Shown one piece after another: positions 8,652 through 16,996 of a stretch of DNA of 64,000 bases (positions are counted from its first letter, which is position 1; each line of letters starts with the position of its first letter). The stretch comes from an uncultured Muribaculaceae bacterium (GTDB lineage: Bacteria; Bacteroidota; Bacteroidia; Bacteroidales; Muribaculaceae), in assembly GCA_947632485.1 (NCBI GenBank), contig CANRPJ010000002.1:62001-126000 (forward strand). Reading direction: 5' to 3'. Both the position numbers and the translations under genes were made by a program. The notes beneath the pieces were generated by a model that was given only the letters and a program-made list of their open reading frames with translations, was not told the DNA's origin and ran no database searches.

Positions 8652-8975
8652 ATGTGGATTCTCAACATAACCTTCCTTACTGACCAGCGGGCCGCCAGGC
8701 GCACTCTGGAGGCTATCAGGAGCGATGTGGCTCCCGCGCTCATCAAAGCTACCGGCGGAGAGGATCCGCGCCTCGCCCTGGTGCGCAAAATGCAGGGGCA
8801 GCCCGTAGGCCCGGCCGACCCCATCAGCCTCACCTTCCAACTGGAATTTGCCGATGAGGAGGCGGCCACCAAGGCGGAGAAAGAATCTGCTGCGATTGTG
8901 GCTGATTATTGCGCCAAGGTGGGCGGCGACGCACTGACATTCACCTCACTGATCGAGACTCTGCCTCTTGGATAG
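8652..8975 (+). CDS. DUF4286 family protein
   Basis: Small 107-aa soluble protein starting [12 protein letters not shown] and ending in the [13 protein letters not shown] segment, with an alpha/beta pattern typical of DUF4286. The function of the family is unknown to me. It overlaps the start of ruvC by 8 bases, and the DUF4286-ruvC pair is a recurring arrangement in Bacteroidetes, so the two are translationally coupled. The gene follows the SRP/tRNA terminator, and I see no clear promoter in the 18-base gap. Confidence 0.85.
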   Translation: MWILNITFLTDQRAARRTLEAIRSDVAPALIKATGGEDPRLALVRKMQGQPVGPADPISLTFQLEFADEEAATKAEKESAAIVADYCAKVGGDALTFTSLIETLPLG

Positions 8976-9570
8976 CCAGACTCCTCAAGACTGCCCTACG
9001 CGCGAATACGACCGCGTGATAATGGGTATCGACCCGGGCACCAACGTGATGGGCTACGGGGTGCTGGGCGTGCGCGGCAAGAACCCGGAGCTCGTAGTGA
9101 TGGGAGTGCTTAAGCTCAGCGGTTTCGACACCCACTACAAGCGCCTGCATCTGATCTACAAGCGCGTGGAGGCCCTCGTAGGCCAGTATCTACCCGACGA
9201 ACTGGCGATAGAAGCCCCTTTCTTCGGTAAAAACGTGCAGTCGATGCTAAAGCTCGGGAGGGCTCAGGGAGTGGCTATGGCGGCGGCGCTGAGCCGTGAT
9301 GTGCCGATTGCCGAATATGCCCCGCTCTCGATCAAAAGAGCCGTGACCGGCAGCGGATCGGCCTCGAAAGAGAGGGTAGCCAACATGCTGAAGCATCTGC
9401 TCAACATTCCCGACGATAAGATGCCTCACCTGCTCGACGCCACCGATGCCCTTGCAGCCGCCCTGGCCCACTTCTATGAGAGCAGCAAACCTTCCCTCGG
9501 CAGAGGGAAAGAGTCATGGGAACAATTCATTGCCCGCAATCCCGACAAAATAGCGCCGCGACGCAGATAA
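8968..9570 (+). CDS. ruvC: Holliday junction endodeoxyribonuclease RuvC
   Basis: Resolves Holliday junctions after RuvAB branch migration. Catalytic acidic residues are visible as Asp22 in IMGIDPGT, Glu82 in [10 protein letters not shown], and Asp157/Asp160 in [11 protein letters not shown]. Length 200 aa is slightly above the usual 175-190 because of an N-terminal extension. The start given is TTG, which overlaps the DUF4286 gene by 8 bases. A GTG at 9016 or ATG at 9022, immediately before GIDPGT, would give a more standard N terminus. ruvB lies 10 kb downstream in a separate unit. Confidence 0.94.
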   Translation: MDSQTPQDCPTREYDRVIMGIDPGTNVMGYGVLGVRGKNPELVVMGVLKLSGFDTHYKRLHLIYKRVEALVGQYLPDELAIEAPFFGKNVQSMLKLGRAQGVAMAAALSRDVPIAEYAPLSIKRAVTGSGSASKERVANMLKHLLNIPDDKMPHLLDATDALAAALAHFYESSKPSLGRGKESWEQFIARNPDKIAPRRR

Positions 9571-9631
9571 AAAAACCGATTTTTTTCTTCTTTCGGGCGT
9601 AATTGCGCGATAAGCACGGTTTCGCTCACCG

Positions 9632-9659
9632 TTTGTGTGGGAAAAATTTCGTAATTTTG
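9632..9659 (+). promoter_or_regulatory. Promoter for deoC
   Basis: TTTG (9632-9635) and TAATTTTG (9652-9659) with 16 bases between them; the -7 element matches the Bacteroidetes consensus well, although the spacing is shorter than the usual 19. It ends 26 bases before the deoC start codon. Confidence 0.6.
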
Positions 9660-9684
9660 CCGTGTTAACCCGAACATCGCATAT

Positions 9685-10569
9685 ATGGCCATGGACAGAT
9701 ACAACGATGCAATCGCGGCGGCAAAGACGCCCACCGACCTGGAAACGGTAAAGACCGCGACAGCGAAAATTCTTGAAAAAGCTTCTGAGAATATGAAGCC
9801 GGAGGTGCTTCGCCTGATTCTCAACTGCATAGACCTCACCACCCTCAGCTCCGAAGACAGCCAGCGCAGTGTGGCCGCCTTCACGCAGCGAGTGAACGAT
9901 TTCGACAACGATTACCCCCAGTACGGGCATGTAGCCGCTATCTGCGTCTACAGCAATTTTGCCGAAGTGGTAAAGGCATCGCTCGATGTAGAGGGCGTAA
10001 ACGTAGCGGTAGTGGCCGGAGGATTCCCTTCTGGTCAGACCTTTACATCGGTGAAAGTGGCCGATGCCGCCCTCGCCCACGCTGAGGGAGCCAATGAGGT
10101 CGACGTAGTTATGAACATCGGAATGCTTCTCGACGGCGACTACGAGAATCTATCCGACGAGCTCATTGAGCTTAAGCACACAATAAAAGACGCCCGTCTC
10201 AAGGTGATTCTCGAGACCGGAGCGCTCAAGACTCCTGAAAATATCCGCAACGCCTCGGTACTGGCTCTTTACAGCGAGGCCGACTTCCTGAAGACCTCTA
10301 CAGGCAAGATCTACCCCGGAGCTTCGGTGGAGGCCGCCTGGGTGATGTGCAGCTGCATCAAGGAGTATTTTCAGACCACCGGACGCCGCGTAGGCTTCAA
10401 GGCAGCCGGAGGAATCCGCACGGCTGAAGATGCCGTGGCTTACTACACGATTGTAAAAGAAGTGCTGGGCGAAGACTGGCTTACTCCGGAATATTTCCGG
10501 ATCGGCGCAAGCAGCCTGGCCAACAGTATACTCTCCGCCCTCGAAGGCTCGGAGGTGAAATATTTCTGA
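9685..10569 (+). CDS. deoC: Deoxyribose-phosphate aldolase
   Basis: Cleaves 2-deoxyribose-5-phosphate to glyceraldehyde-3-phosphate and acetaldehyde in deoxynucleoside catabolism. This is the longer (294 aa) DeoC type. Key residues are Asp140 in EVDVVMN, the Schiff-base Lys203 in FLKTSTGK, and the proton-relay Lys239 in GFKAAGGIRT. CVYSNFAEVV and AGGFPSGQT are further family signatures. It has its own promoter, and korA starts 64 bases after the stop. A second ATG occurs two codons in (MAM), so the start may shift by 6 bases. Confidence 0.95.
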   Translation: MAMDRYNDAIAAAKTPTDLETVKTATAKILEKASENMKPEVLRLILNCIDLTTLSSEDSQRSVAAFTQRVNDFDNDYPQYGHVAAICVYSNFAEVVKASLDVEGVNVAVVAGGFPSGQTFTSVKVADAALAHAEGANEVDVVMNIGMLLDGDYENLSDELIELKHTIKDARLKVILETGALKTPENIRNASVLALYSEADFLKTSTGKIYPGASVEAAWVMCSCIKEYFQTTGRRVGFKAAGGIRTAEDAVAYYTIVKEVLGEDWLTPEYFRIGASSLANSILSALEGSEVKYF

Positions 10570-10633
10570 AAGACCTGAGGCAGAGACATATTTCACTCGA
10601 AAACAGAAAAACCATAAATCTAACCATACAGTC

Positions 10634-12484
10634 ATGTTGGAAAATACCACGATAAAGACACTTCCGAAAGTGGTAGTTCGCTTCGCCGGCGATTCCGGCG
10701 ACGGCATGCAGCTGGCCGGCAACATCTTCTCGAATGTATCGGCAGCGCAAGGCAACCAGATCTCCACTTTCCCCGACTATCCCGCCGAGATCCGCGCCCC
10801 GCAGGGCTCGCTCAGCGGAGTTTCGGGCTATCAGGTCTGCATCGGCCGAGGAGTATATACCCCCGGCGATAAGGCAGACGTGCTTGTGGCCATGAATCCG
10901 GCCGCCCTGAAGACTAACATCAGCCACCTCAAGCAGGGAGGCATCATAATATGCGATTCCGACACCTTCCGGCCCGCCGATCTCCGCAAGGCTGAATACG
11001 CTACCGACGATCCGGTGACCGAGCTGAAGCTTGACGAAGACCGCACGCTGCTCGTGCCCATGACGAGCCTGCTGAAAGAGACTCTGGCCGACAGCGGCAT
11101 GGACCAGAAGGCTATCATGAAATCGAAAAACATGCTGGCGCTCGGCATCGTGTGCTGGCTGTTTGACCGCCCGGTGGAGAGCGTGCTCCGCAAGCTCCAG
11201 GCAAAATTCGCCAAGAAGCCGGGGGTATATGAGGCTAACGCAAAGGTTGTGCAGGCCGGCTGGGACTATGCCCACAATACCCACGCCTCAATTTCCAGCT
11301 ATCGCATAGAGACGGCTCCGACGCGCAAGGGCACATATACCGACGTGAACGGTAATACCGCTACCGCCTGGGGTCTCATCATGGCCTCGCAGAAGAGCGG
11401 CCGTCCCCTCTATCTGGGATCCTACCCCATCACCCCTGCCACCGATATTCTCCACGAGCTCGCGAAGCGTAAAGACCTCGGCGTGAAGGCTTGCCAGATG
11501 GAAGATGAGATCGCCGGCATCTGCTCCGCTATCGGTGCTTCCTATGCGGGTCATCTCGCTGTGACCTCCACATCCGGCCCCGGCCTGGCGCTGAAAGGCG
11601 AGGCTATGGGTCTGGCTGTAATGGCAGAGCTGCCGCTGGTTATAATCGACGTGCAGCGCGGCGGACCCTCCACAGGCCTGCCCACCAAGACGGAGCAGAC
11701 CGACCTGATGCAGGCCCTCTACGGCCGCAACGGCGAATCGCCCATCTGCGTAGTGGCCGCTGCAAGCCCAACGGATTGCTTCACGATGGCTTTCGAGGCC
11801 GCACGCATCGCCATAGAGCACATGACTCCGGTGATTCTGCTCAGCGATGCCTTCATAGCCAACGGCTCATCAGCTTGGCGCATTCCGGAGGCTGACGAAT
11901 ATCCGGAAATAAAGCCGCAGTTCGTAACCCCCGAGATGCTCGAGAAAGGCTGGAAGCCTTATCAGCGCAACGCCGAAAACTGGGTGCGCTATTGGGCGGT
12001 GCCCGGCATGGAGGGAGCGATGCACCGCGTAGGCGGCCTGGAGAAAGACTTCGAGACCTCGGTTATCTCTACCGATGGCGCCAACCACGCCCGCATGGTG
12101 GAGGCCCGTCGCCAGAAAGTGGCTCACATAGCTACCGACATTCCCGCTCTGGAGATCCAGGGCTGTAAGGACGCCGATACGGTGCTCGTTGGCTGGGGAG
12201 GTACTTACGGCCACCTTTACACCGCTATGGAGCAGCTCAACGAAGAGGGCCGCAAGGTGGCTCTCGCGCAGTTCTGCTACATCAACCCGCTTCCGGCCAA
12301 CGCTCTCGAAGAGCTTCGCCGCTTCAAGCGCATCATCGTGGCCGAGCTGAACACCGGCATGTTTGCCGACTATCTGCAGAGCAAGCTGCCCGAGAAGGAG
12401 ATTCTGCGCATCAATAAGATAGAGGGTCAGCCCTTCATGGTGAGCGAGATCACCGAGGGCGTAATCAAGCACATGGAGGCATAA
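10634..12484 (+). CDS. korA: 2-oxoglutarate (2-oxoacid):ferredoxin oxidoreductase, fused gamma-alpha subunit
   Basis: Oxidises a 2-oxoacid, most likely 2-oxoglutarate, to the acyl-CoA using ferredoxin, with KorB supplying the thiamine diphosphate site. The 616-aa chain begins with the gamma-type domain (VRFAGDSGDGMQLAGN, about residues 13-190). The pyrimidine-binding alpha domain follows (YPITPATDILHELAK, MEDEIAGICSAIGASYAG, STSGPGLALKGEAMGLA, RGGPSTGLPTKTEQTDL), then a transketolase C-terminal-type domain. The gamma-alpha fusion is standard in Bacteroidetes. korB begins 4 bases after the stop, so the subunits are co-expressed. Confidence 0.93.
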   Translation: MLENTTIKTLPKVVVRFAGDSGDGMQLAGNIFSNVSAAQGNQISTFPDYPAEIRAPQGSLSGVSGYQVCIGRGVYTPGDKADVLVAMNPAALKTNISHLKQGGIIICDSDTFRPADLRKAEYATDDPVTELKLDEDRTLLVPMTSLLKETLADSGMDQKAIMKSKNMLALGIVCWLFDRPVESVLRKLQAKFAKKPGVYEANAKVVQAGWDYAHNTHASISSYRIETAPTRKGTYTDVNGNTATAWGLIMASQKSGRPLYLGSYPITPATDILHELAKRKDLGVKACQMEDEIAGICSAIGASYAGHLAVTSTSGPGLALKGEAMGLAVMAELPLVIIDVQRGGPSTGLPTKTEQTDLMQALYGRNGESPICVVAAASPTDCFTMAFEAARIAIEHMTPVILLSDAFIANGSSAWRIPEADEYPEIKPQFVTPEMLEKGWKPYQRNAENWVRYWAVPGMEGAMHRVGGLEKDFETSVISTDGANHARMVEARRQKVAHIATDIPALEIQGCKDADTVLVGWGGTYGHLYTAMEQLNEEGRKVALAQFCYINPLPANALEELRRFKRIIVAELNTGMFADYLQSKLPEKEILRINKIEGQPFMVSEITEGVIKHMEA

Positions 12485-12488
12485 GGAT

Positions 12489-13514
12489 ATGAACCAGACA
12501 GAATGCGCTGCCCGCAAGGCAGCCGACTATAAGAGCGATCAGAACGTGCGTTGGTGCCCCGGCTGCGGCGACCACGCAATCCTCAACGTGCTCCACAAGG
12601 CCATGGCCGAACTGGGCACCGATCCGAAAGACATCGTAGTGGTATCCGGCATCGGCTGCAGCTCGCGCCTGCCCTACTATATGAACACCTACGGCATGCA
12701 TACGATCCACGGCCGCGCAGCCGCCATCGCCACCGGAGTGAAGACCTCGCGGCCCGAGCTCACCGTATGGCAGATCAGCGGCGACGGCGACGGACTTGCT
12801 ATTGGCGGCAACCATTTCATTCACGCCGTGCGCCGCAACGTGGATATCAACATGCTGCTCTTCAACAATAAGATCTACGGTCTCACCAAGGGTCAGTACT
12901 CCCCCACGTCGGCCCGCGGCACGGTGACCAAGTCGAGTCCTTACGGCACCACGGAAGATCCCTTCGTGCCCGCTGAGCTCTGCTTCGGCGCCCGCGGCAC
13001 CTTCTTCGCCCGCTCCATCGACGTGGAGCTCGCCACCTCGCAGGAGGTAATGGTGGCCGCCGCCCGCCACAAAGGCACCAGCGTGGTCGAGATTCTGCAG
13101 AACTGCATGATATTCAACAACGGCATCCACAACCACGTGACCGACCGTGAGTTCCGTCAGGACCGCACGATCCATCTGCGCGACGGCGAGAAGATGCTCT
13201 TCGGCAAGAACAATGAGAAGGGCCTCGTTCAGGACGGCTTCCTGCTCAAGGCGGTGACAGTAGGCGAAGATGGCTATACGATCGACGACGTGCTCGTGCA
13301 CGACGCTCACTGCGAAAGCAATTTCCTGCATCAGCAGCTCGCGATGATGGACGGCTACAGCCTGCCGCTCGCTCTCGGTGTGATCCGTGACTACGACGCG
13401 CTCAGCTACGAGACGGAAGTGGCCGCTCAGGTGGAAGAGGTGAAAGCGAAGAAGGGCTTCACCGACCTGCGCGATATGATCCTGAAGACCTGCGAGACCT
13501 GGGAAGTGAAATAA
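12489..13514 (+). CDS. korB: 2-oxoglutarate:ferredoxin oxidoreductase beta subunit
   Basis: Thiamine diphosphate and 4Fe-4S cluster subunit (341 aa), partner of KorA. RWCPGCGDHA supplies cluster cysteines Cys23 and Cys26, and GIGCSSR supplies the next. The ThDP/Mg motif is ISGDGDGLAIGGNH followed by NKIYGLTKGQYSPTS. No ferredoxin-like domain is attached, so a separate ferredoxin is the electron acceptor. It follows korA by 4 bases and is closed by a strong terminator. Confidence 0.94.
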   Translation: MNQTECAARKAADYKSDQNVRWCPGCGDHAILNVLHKAMAELGTDPKDIVVVSGIGCSSRLPYYMNTYGMHTIHGRAAAIATGVKTSRPELTVWQISGDGDGLAIGGNHFIHAVRRNVDINMLLFNNKIYGLTKGQYSPTSARGTVTKSSPYGTTEDPFVPAELCFGARGTFFARSIDVELATSQEVMVAAARHKGTSVVEILQNCMIFNNGIHNHVTDREFRQDRTIHLRDGEKMLFGKNNEKGLVQDGFLLKAVTVGEDGYTIDDVLVHDAHCESNFLHQQLAMMDGYSLPLALGVIRDYDALSYETEVAAQVEEVKAKKGFTDLRDMILKTCETWEVK

Positions 13515-13574
13515 CACCGCGACCCGTAATTCTTCGGACCGGGTCCCACACAAATCAGACTCCCCCCTTTATTC

Positions 13575-13610
13575 AGGACGGACGCCCCACCCGGCGCCCG
13601 TCCTCCTTTT
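13575..13610 (+). terminator. Intrinsic terminator of korAB
   Basis: Stem AGGACGGACGCC / GGCGCCCGTCCT (one mismatch) with a short C-rich loop, followed by CCTTTT. It lies 60 bases after the korB stop. Confidence 0.85.
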
Positions 13611-13647
13611 ATAAACTATATAAAAGTTGTCTTAGCCTGAATTACTT

Positions 13648-13724
13648 ATTTCACCAATCGTGATTGGCGAAATAGAAACGACAAGCCCTTCTATCGTTAA
13701 ATCGTCAGCCGTGGCTGACGATTT
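13648..13724. repeat. Two tandem hairpins with the same CGTG loop
   Basis: Hairpin 1 (13648-13673) pairs ATTTCACCAAT with ATTGGCGAAAT (one mismatch). Hairpin 2 (13699-13724) pairs AAATCGTCAGCC with GGCTGACGATTT perfectly. The apex reads AATCGTGATT in the first and AGCCGTGGCT in the second, so both end in CGTG. They lie after the korAB terminator and 158 bases before the beta-barrel gene. Hairpin 2 is followed by ATTT but no long T-run, so they are not simple terminators. Function unknown. Confidence 0.75.
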
Positions 13725-13820
13725 CATTATGTAAGCTTTTTTGAATTAAAGAGATTGCTCTGATTATTCTACCGCATCAACGAACAAAATACAAATATTT
13801 GAAATAAAATGACAAATATA

Positions 13821-13850
13821 GGGGGGGGTAGAATTATTTTGTTATATTTG
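13821..13850 (+). promoter_or_regulatory. Promoter region of the beta-barrel gene with a G8 tract
   Basis: TATATTTG at 13843-13850 fits the -7 consensus and lies 31 bases before the ATG. The place where the -33 TTTG should sit (13820-13823) is occupied by a run of eight G (13821-13828), and no TTTG is found at normal spacing. The homopolymer is therefore inside the promoter. Confidence 0.55.
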
Positions 13851-13881
13851 CGAATTGTTTCACTTAACTCGAAGAAACCTA

Positions 13882-16170
13882 ATGAGAAGTTCTTCTTTCA
13901 TATTCTATATAATAGTAAGTCTGATTACTACGATTTCGGGCGTTGCTACTGCTCAGGGAGCAGTAGTGATAGGAACGGTGCAGGGGTCAAATGGGGAGCC
14001 GATTCCAGGGGCTTCGTGCGTAGCTACAAATCCGGTGGATTCCGCTTTCATTGCAGCGACCATAAGCGATGGCCAAGGTTATTTTCTTCTTGAGTGTGAT
14101 AATGACTTTATTCTTACTGTATCCTCCTTGGGATTTAAGAACAAGAAATTGTTCATAAGCGGTATAGCTGATATAACAATAGAACTGGAGCCGGAAAACG
14201 AGCAGCTTGCCGAGGTGGTAGTAAAGGGCACACGTCCACAGCTTACTGCGGATGCCGACGGCAGCCTCCATTACGATGTATCTGGAATTCTTAAGGAGAA
14301 AATCGCTCCAGACGCCCTCTCACTTCTGAAAAATCTTCCGCTAATCACTTCAACAGACGGCTCTTCATTACAACTCACCGGAGCTCCAACCGGCCATACC
14401 ATTTTCATAAACGGACGAAAGCCACAGATGTCGGCCGGGCAACTTACCAGCTATCTTCAGAATCTCCCATCGGACCAGATCAAAGACGTGGAAATTATCT
14501 ACGACGCTCCGCCGAAATGGAGGGTTACAGGAGCAGTGATCAACGTGATTCTCAAAAAATCAGCTAATCTTACATACAACGGACAGCTTAAGGCCGACTA
14601 CACCAACGTGTCGGTTAATCAGGAAATGGCCTCCGGCTCCTTTTTCTTCTCCTCACCGAAATGGAACTTCAACACTACGTATTTTTTTCAACACCGCGAT
14701 ATACTCTTCAAAACCACTACAGAAGCGCGCCATTCTGTTGATGATGAAATCCACAACATAAAGGATACTACACGGAATGAATGGAACGACAACAATCATT
14801 TCGTATATGCATCGGCTGCCTACACCATAGATGACAACAACAGTCTCGAAATGACCTATACCGGTAACTTTTCTCCGAGGCAAGACAGCAGGAACTGGGG
14901 ATTAAATACCATTATAGGCTCTTCGGACTCATACTCAACCGGTAAATACGACGATAATGCAGCCACCCTGACTTTTACCTCTAAGAAAGGAATAAATGCA
15001 GGACTGGAGTATCTGAACAGTTATTCCGACAGTCATAAAACCTATCTTCCGGTTTCAGGCGGGCAGATACGATATATGCTTCTGCAGAAAATAAACCGCG
15101 GTCTGGCCTACGCCAATTTCGACACTAATCTTGGCAAAGGCTGGCGCCTAAGCTACGGCGGCAGCTACGAGCTGATCGATAGCCGCAGCAGCCAGACTTA
15201 CGAGGAGACCTACGAAGGCTCTTCCAAATCCAATTTGAAAGAAAAGGACGCAAAGATTTTCGCGGGTTTCCAGAAAACGCTACTCGGCAATATGCTTAGC
15301 CTCCGCGCTTCGCTCAGCGCCGATTTCTATTCAATCGCAGGCTATCATAAGAATTCCCTGCTGCCATTGGTTTCAGTAAGCTTCATGCCATCTCAAAGTC
15401 ATATCATTAACGCTTCCTACAGAAGCTATCGGAATTATCCATCATTCTGGAGCAAAGGCAACTTCGAGAACTGGAAAGACAGTTATCACATCGAACTGGG
15501 AAATCCTGATCTCAAACCCTCAACCACGAATACCTGGTCACTTTCCTATATACTGAAAAGCAGATATGTGGCATCGCTTTCCTACTTGCGCGAAAGCAAC
15601 TGTATCCTCACGCAACCCTATCAACTCCCTAATCAGCTTGCAGAGGTGACTCAGCCACAGAATATCGACTTTATGGGAATGATGCAGTTCGCTATTTCCG
15701 CTCCCTTGAAACCGACTGACTGGTATTCAGTGAACCTAACCGGAATCATGCTCTACGCACAATACAAGGCTTCCGACTGGCACGACATGAGCTTTGACCG
15801 CAAGAAAGTGACAGGACAGTTTGCTGCGGCCAATACGTTCACTATCTCAAGCAAACCTAAGATTCAGGCTACACTCACGGGAATCGCAGGCACCCCTTAT
15901 ATCAGAGGAATAACTGAGACTTCACCTTTCTGGACTATCAATGCCGGAATCAACGCTTCATTACTCAAAGATAAACTGATACTGGGGATTCAGGCCACTA
16001 ATATCTTCGAATCGGCGCCAGGAAATCAAAAAGTAAGATTCCGCAATCAGTGGTCAACTCAGAAGAGCAATTATTATTGCCGCGTAATCACAGTAAACCT
16101 TACATGGCGCTTCGGCGGCTATGTGGAGAGGCAGAAGCGCACTATCGACAAATCCAGATACGGATTCTGA
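13882..16170 (+). CDS. Outer-membrane beta-barrel protein, TonB-dependent-receptor-like
   Basis: Outer-membrane protein of 762 aa from the ATG at 13882; an in-frame TTG at 13855 is less likely. A signal peptide (MRSSSFIFYIIVSLITTISG...ATAQ) is followed by a carboxypeptidase-regulatory-like beta domain (about 30-110). A plug-like region follows (LPLITSTDGSSLQL, IFINGRKPQMSAGQLTSYL, VEIIYDAPPKWRVTG, VINVILKKS), then a long aromatic-rich barrel. The pattern fits the outer-membrane beta-barrel family related to TonB receptors; no SusD partner is adjacent. Base composition is lower in GC than korAB and the 16-18 kb genes. Flanking hairpins and a dispersed repeat suggest an accessory islet. The ligand is unknown. 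A related gene lies at 58903. Confidence 0.82.
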   Translation: MRSSSFIFYIIVSLITTISGVATAQGAVVIGTVQGSNGEPIPGASCVATNPVDSAFIAATISDGQGYFLLECDNDFILTVSSLGFKNKKLFISGIADITIELEPENEQLAEVVVKGTRPQLTADADGSLHYDVSGILKEKIAPDALSLLKNLPLITSTDGSSLQLTGAPTGHTIFINGRKPQMSAGQLTSYLQNLPSDQIKDVEIIYDAPPKWRVTGAVINVILKKSANLTYNGQLKADYTNVSVNQEMASGSFFFSSPKWNFNTTYFFQHRDILFKTTTEARHSVDDEIHNIKDTTRNEWNDNNHFVYASAAYTIDDNNSLEMTYTGNFSPRQDSRNWGLNTIIGSSDSYSTGKYDDNAATLTFTSKKGINAGLEYLNSYSDSHKTYLPVSGGQIRYMLLQKINRGLAYANFDTNLGKGWRLSYGGSYELIDSRSSQTYEETYEGSSKSNLKEKDAKIFAGFQKTLLGNMLSLRASLSADFYSIAGYHKNSLLPLVSVSFMPSQSHIINASYRSYRNYPSFWSKGNFENWKDSYHIELGNPDLKPSTTNTWSLSYILKSRYVASLSYLRESNCILTQPYQLPNQLAEVTQPQNIDFMGMMQFAISAPLKPTDWYSVNLTGIMLYAQYKASDWHDMSFDRKKVTGQFAAANTFTISSKPKIQATLTGIAGTPYIRGITETSPFWTINAGINASLLKDKLILGIQATNIFESAPGNQKVRFRNQWSTQKSNYYCRVITVNLTWRFGGYVERQKRTIDKSRYGF

Positions 16171-16185
16171 GCCGGGAATAAGGCA

Positions 16186-16265
16186 CCTTGACACATTTAT
16201 TGGGATTATCTCCTAATAGCCAATGTGTTAACCATGATTTCGTGTCAAGGCTGTAAAGGGGCCTT
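16186..16265 (+). repeat. Dispersed CCTTGACAC element, copy 1 (diverged)
   Basis: Begins CCTTGACACATTTATTGGG and ends CGTGTCAAGGCTGTAAAGGGG, matching the outer parts of the elements at 58331 and 61241. The centre has diverged and keeps only a weak hairpin. It starts 16 bases after the stop of the beta-barrel gene. Confidence 0.7.
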
Positions 16266-16291
16266 CCGCCGCCTGAAAGCAGAAGGGAGGA

Positions 16292-16879
16292 TTATCTGAC
16301 TTCCACGATGTAGGCGTGCTCTTCGTCAGCGAGCACTCGGGTCTTGAAGCCGGCCTCCGCGAGATCGGCGGCAAGCTCCCCTGGCGTGGGGCAGCGGTCG
16401 CTGTCGGCATGGCGCTGGGCATGGATAGCGTCGATAAAGTTAGCGTCGGTAGGGAAGGCGATCATCACGCTGCCGGAGGGAGTGAGATTATCGCTGACCA
16501 GGCGGCGCAGAGTTGCCACCGGCTCATGCAGATGGGGATATACGCAGTAGAGCAGCACGCGGTCGAAGCGACCCTCCACGGACTGCTGCTCGAAATCAAG
16601 CTGCAGGAATTCGGGAGCCGGCAGGAGGCCGCGGACTTTCTCCCGCGCAATGGCGAGCATTCCAGCTGAGCCATCTATGGCTACAATCTTACCCTCAGGG
16701 CCAACCCTGCGGGCTATCTCTGCCAACAGCACCCCGGTGCCGGTGCCAAGATCGAGCACGCTCATACCGCGCTCCACGCCCATACGCTGAAGCATTTCAG
16801 CTACTTTCTCCGGTGTGGATTCGGTCTCCGAGGCGTCCCAATGAGGAGCGAGGGCATCAAAAAAGTCGAAATCTGACAT
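16292..16879 (-). CDS. Class I SAM-dependent methyltransferase (UbiE/arsM-like)
   Basis: Cytoplasmic methyltransferase of 195 aa. The Rossmann signature is VLDLGTGTGVLLAEIARRVGPEGKIVAIDGSAGML, with motif I VLDLGTGTG and the acidic loop AIDGS. The start chosen is the ATG at 16877-16879 (MSDFDFFDALAPHWD). A longer frame extends 32 codons upstream, but it would run through the intergenic region shared with the divergent receptor gene. The substrate is not identifiable. Its divergence from a BtuB-like receptor may hint at a corrinoid or metal link, but that is speculation. Confidence 0.85.
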   Translation of the reverse strand: MSDFDFFDALAPHWDASETESTPEKVAEMLQRMGVERGMSVLDLGTGTGVLLAEIARRVGPEGKIVAIDGSAGMLAIAREKVRGLLPAPEFLQLDFEQQSVEGRFDRVLLYCVYPHLHEPVATLRRLVSDNLTPSGSVMIAFPTDANFIDAIHAQRHADSDRCPTPGELAADLAEAGFKTRVLADEEHAYIVEVR

Positions 16880-16996
16880 TAAGTCTGCGAAAATGATTAC
16901 TTTTGTGGGAACAATTTCAGATAGGCTTTTGTTCAGATAGAAGTAAGTTGCAATTTTGTACTGATTCCAACCCAAAACTTAAAACTTTTTCAGACC

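Noticed and set aside
12465..13553. A 362-codon frame opposite korB
   Set aside because: korB is complete with all cofactor motifs, so the antisense frame is a codon-bias shadow.
13515..13881. CRISPR array suggested by repeated short palindromes
   Set aside because: There are only two hairpins with different stems, no regular spacers and no cas genes in the window.
16880..16996. Cobalamin riboswitch upstream of the BtuB-like gene
   Set aside because: The gap is only about 117 bases, and I see no B12-box sequence.
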